From contig JADFSR010000009.1 of the NCBI GenBank assembly GCA_022560615.1, forward strand, positions 1 through 64,000: a stretch of DNA of 64,000 nt. Direction: 5' to 3'. Each line of letters opens with the position of its first letter. Within the stretch, counting starts at the first letter, position 1. A program made the translations under genes and the position numbers. Positions 61,865 through 64,000 of the stretch are shown in pieces. The notes below the pieces were generated by a model. That model did not search any database. It was not told the DNA's origin and worked only from the letters and a program-made list of their open reading frames with translations. The stretch comes from Gemmatimonadota bacterium. GTDB lineage: Bacteria > Gemmatimonadota > Gemmatimonadetes > Longimicrobiales > Gaopeijiaceae.

Positions 61865-62274
61865 CCTACGAGCACATCAACCCCGAGGAGCTCGGTGTGC
61901 CACGCGGTTGGACGAACGGCATGCTCGCGCCGAAGGACGGCCGTATCCTGTTCGTCGCGGGGCAGGACGCTGCCGAGGCGGGCGGCGAGGTCGTCACGGA
62001 CGACTTCGTGCAACAGTTCGACCTCGTCCTCGGAAAAGTCCTCACGGTCGTGCGCGAGGCAGGTGGGGGTCCCGAGGACGTGGGCCGCATGACGATCTTC
62101 GTGACCGAGCTCGACGAGTACCGGAGCGCTCGGCGCGAGATCGGAGAGAGGTACCGCGCGCACATGGGCAAGCACTTTCCGGCGATGGCGCTGGTGGAAG
62201 TGCGCGGGCTCCTCGATCCCGGCGCCAAGGTCGAAATCGAGGCCACGGCCGTCATCAGGGACTTCAGCGTCTAG
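61861..62274 (+). CDS. Cytoplasmic RidA family protein of the anthranilate operon
   Basis: 137 residues from GTG 61861 (GTGA overlap). One RidA/YjgF domain: WTNGMLAPKDGRILFVAGQDA, DVGRMTIFVTELDEYRSARR, FPAMALVEVRGLLDPGAKVEIEATAV. The substrate-binding Arg of classical RidA (in PAR.) falls at FPAMALVEV, where no Arg is seen, so this belongs to a Rid subfamily other than classic RidA. Probably helps to hydrolyse an enamine intermediate made from 2-aminobenzoyl-CoA (inference from context). Confidence 0.82.
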   Translation: MTYEHINPEELGVPRGWTNGMLAPKDGRILFVAGQDAAEAGGEVVTDDFVQQFDLVLGKVLTVVREAGGGPEDVGRMTIFVTELDEYRSARREIGERYRAHMGKHFPAMALVEVRGLLDPGAKVEIEATAVIRDFSV

Positions 62275-62278
62275 GCGC

Positions 62279-63076
62279 GTGTTCGAACCCGCATCGTTCC
62301 TGTTCAGCCTGAGCGAGGAAACAGGCGTAGCGACGATCACGCTCAACCGGCCCGATCGGCTCAACGCGCTCACCTTCGAGGTTTACCAGGAGCTGCGGCG
62401 GGCGTTCGACGCGCTTCACGACGACGAGTCCGTGCGCGTGGTCGTGATCACCGGCTCGGGGCGCGCCTTCTGTTCGGGTGGCGACGTCGAGCAGATCATC
62501 GGCGCGCTCTTCGAGCGCGACTTCCGTGGCCTGCTCGAGTTCACGCGCATGACGTGCGATCTCGTGCTCTCGATGCGACGGTGCCGAAAGCCCGTTATCG
62601 GCGCGCTGAACGGGACCGTGGCGGGTGCGGGCGCGGTGATCGCGACGGCGTGCGACATGAGGATCGGCGCCGAGTCGGCGAAGATCGCGTACCTGTTCAC
62701 GCGGGTCGGCCTCTCGGGCGCCGATATGGGCGCGGCGTGGATGCTGCCGCGCATCGTCGGACTTGCGAAAGCGAGCGAGTTGCTCATGACCGGTGAGTTC
62801 ATCAGCGCACAGGAAGCGCACCGGATCGGATTGTACAACCGGGTCGTATCGGATGGCGGAGCCCTGGAGGCCGCCACTGAGCTCGCGGATATGCTCGCTC
62901 GTGGCCCGTCGTTCGCGCTCGAGATCACGAAGGACTCGTTGAACCGTGAGGCGAACATGGATCTCGCGACCGCGCTCGAGGCCGAGGCCCAGATCCAGGC
63001 CGCGCTCATGATGCACCCCGATTTCCGAGAGGCGTACGATGCCTTTACCGAGAAGCGGGACCCTGACTTCCTGTAG
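62279..63076 (+). CDS. Enoyl-CoA hydratase/isomerase family protein
   Basis: 265 residues from GTG 62279, four bases after RidA. Crotonase fold: ATITLNRPDRLNALTFEVY, VVVITGSGRAFCSGGDVEQI (oxyanion hole), KPVIGALNGTVAGAGAVIATAC, and GLSGADMGAAWMLPRIVG around the second oxyanion and acid/base site. It likely acts on a ring-reduced or ring-opened CoA intermediate of the 2-aminobenzoate pathway. Confidence 0.88.
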   Translation: MFEPASFLFSLSEETGVATITLNRPDRLNALTFEVYQELRRAFDALHDDESVRVVVITGSGRAFCSGGDVEQIIGALFERDFRGLLEFTRMTCDLVLSMRRCRKPVIGALNGTVAGAGAVIATACDMRIGAESAKIAYLFTRVGLSGADMGAAWMLPRIVGLAKASELLMTGEFISAQEAHRIGLYNRVVSDGGALEAATELADMLARGPSFALEITKDSLNREANMDLATALEAEAQIQAALMMHPDFREAYDAFTEKRDPDFL

Positions 63077-63115
63077 ATCCGTGCCCGATACCACCTCGAT
63101 GCACGGGAGGAGCTC

Positions 63116-64000
63116 GTGAGGATCGCCGTCGTGGGCGGCGGCCCGTCCGGCCTCTACTTCTCCATCCTCATGAAGCGAGCCGACCCGGCGAACGAGATCC
63201 TCGTTCTCGAGCAGAACCGGCCAGACGACACGTTCGGCTTCGGCATCGTATTCAGCGATGCGACGATCGCCGAGGTCGAGAGCGCCGACGAGGAGACGTA
63301 CGCCGCGATCACCGCCCACTTCGTGCACTGGGACGACATCGACGTCTACTACGGTGGGGAGGTGATCCGGAGCACGGGCCACGGCTTCAGCGGCATGAGC
63401 CGGCAGACCCTGCTCACCGTCCTGCAAGAGCAGGCGGCGGCGCTGGGCATCGACGTCCGGTACGAGACCACCGTCACCGAGCTGGACGAGTTGCGCTCGT
63501 ACGACCTGATTGTGGGCGCGGATGGGGCCAATTCGACCGTCCGCGAGCTGATGAAGGATCGCTTCGCGCCGACGTTCGATTGGCGCCCGAATCGATTCGT
63601 GTGGCTGGGCACGACGAAGCCGCTACCCGCCTTCACGTTCTACTTTCACGAGAACGAGCACGGACTGTGGCGGGTGCACGCGTACCAGTACGAGCCGGGG
63701 CATTCGACGTTCATCGTGGAGTGCACGGAGAAGACGTGGCGCTCGGCGGGGATGGATGGTGCATCGGAGGAGGAGACACTCGCCTACTGCGAGACGCTCT
63801 TCGTGAAGGAGCTCGAGGGACACCCGCTGATCCCGAACAAGAGCGTGTGGCGGAGCTTCCCCACGATTCGGAACCAGCGCTGGTCTGTGGGCAACGTCGT
63901 GCTCATCGGCGACGCGGTGCATACGGCACACTTTTCAGTCGGGTCCGGCACGCGCATGGGCATGATGGACGCCATCGCGCTTCGGGACGCTCTGATGGTG
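63116..64000 (+). CDS. Anthraniloyl-CoA monooxygenase, N-terminal part (cut by window end)
   Basis: GTG 63116 with GGGAGG five bases upstream opens a frame that runs off the end (295 codons). Flavoprotein hydroxylase motif RIAVVGGGPSGLYFSILMK, then GFGIVFSDATI, RFVWLGTTKPLPAFTFYF, HENEHGLWRVHAYQYEPG, and a second FAD motif GNVVLIGDAVHTAHFSVGSG. These match the N-terminal half of bifunctional anthraniloyl-CoA (2-aminobenzoyl-CoA) monooxygenase/reductase and of salicylyl-CoA 5-hydroxylase. The C-terminal old-yellow-enzyme-like half would be beyond the edge; its presence would separate the two functions. Confidence 0.85.
   Translation, partial: MRIAVVGGGPSGLYFSILMKRADPANEILVLEQNRPDDTFGFGIVFSDATIAEVESADEETYAAITAHFVHWDDIDVYYGGEVIRSTGHGFSGMSRQTLLTVLQEQAAALGIDVRYETTVTELDELRSYDLIVGADGANSTVRELMKDRFAPTFDWRPNRFVWLGTTKPLPAFTFYFHENEHGLWRVHAYQYEPGHSTFIVECTEKTWRSAGMDGASEEETLAYCETLFVKELEGHPLIPNKSVWRSFPTIRNQRWSVGNVVLIGDAVHTAHFSVGSGTRMGMMDAIALRDALMV

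Noticed and set aside
1-64000. tRNA, rRNA or riboswitch genes
   Set aside because: No cloverleaf-type or conserved ribosomal segments were noticed on either strand by eye; a tRNAscan and Rfam search would settle this.

Overview
The window is GC-rich bacterial chromosome with densely packed genes, many starting on GTG or TTG and many joined by 1-8 base start/stop overlaps (ATGA, GTGA, TTGA). The content points to a Gram-negative heterotroph: a SusC/SusD outer-membrane pair, many exported lipoproteins and Tat substrates, multihaem cytochromes c, an M14 peptidase, and BNR and LVIVD beta-propeller proteins. The best lineage guess from gene content is Gemmatimonadota. That is inference, since no rRNA or other strong marker lies here. 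I found no rRNA, tRNA, CRISPR array, insertion sequence or prophage.

Layout. 1-7.3 kb (minus): two M16-like proteins without the zinc motif, an M23 peptidase with its own terminator, and the housekeeping group accA-ricT-metG. 6.5-8.6 kb: two divergent MFS transporter genes, both disrupted. 8.6-13.8 kb: a membrane glycosyltransferase, a Tat-exported M20 amidohydrolase divergent from an exported RidA protein, a zinc-ribbon protein, and three copies of a short repeat. 13.8-16.8 kb: Gfo/Idh oxidoreductase, DUF1080 hydrolase and a ProC-like reductase. 17-22 kb: a TonB-plug-only protein followed by a tetrahaem and an octahaem cytochrome c. 22.3-28 kb: SusC, SusD and two small lipoproteins. 28-35.3 kb: MsrP, GMC dehydrogenase, its small subunit, a sugar MFS transporter, Gfo/Idh and a TIM-barrel isomerase. 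This set, with the DUF1080 gene, looks like 3-keto-glycoside metabolism. 35.3-42.5 kb: TMTC-like glycosyltransferase, multicopper oxidase, and a membrane-fused spermidine-synthase-like protein. 42.5-49.7 kb (minus): LVIVD protein, BNR propeller and M14 peptidase, the last two carrying Gly/Arg-rich tracts. 49.9-58.6 kb: methyltransferase, acetamidase/formamidase, a damaged stretch (prepilin, pseudopilin remnant, GT2 pseudogene), glycosylasparaginase, amidase, family-5 uracil-DNA glycosylase and an S1/P1-like nuclease. 58.7-64 kb: aerobic 2-aminobenzoate (anthranilate) catabolism through CoA thioesters, with a CoA ligase divergent from creatininase-like, SDR, RidA, enoyl-CoA hydratase and anthraniloyl-CoA monooxygenase (cut by the window end).

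Most notable points: an SDR in the anthranilate operon that has lost its catalytic Ser and Lys; exported RidA paired with an exported M20 amidohydrolase; MsrP without MsrQ beside a GMC dehydrogenase; a tetrahaem cytochrome that seems to start on ATT; a local repeat family that forms the 3' end of a gene; and a mosaic of truncated pilin and glycosyltransferase genes. Several single-base disruptions could be sequence errors rather than real mutations.
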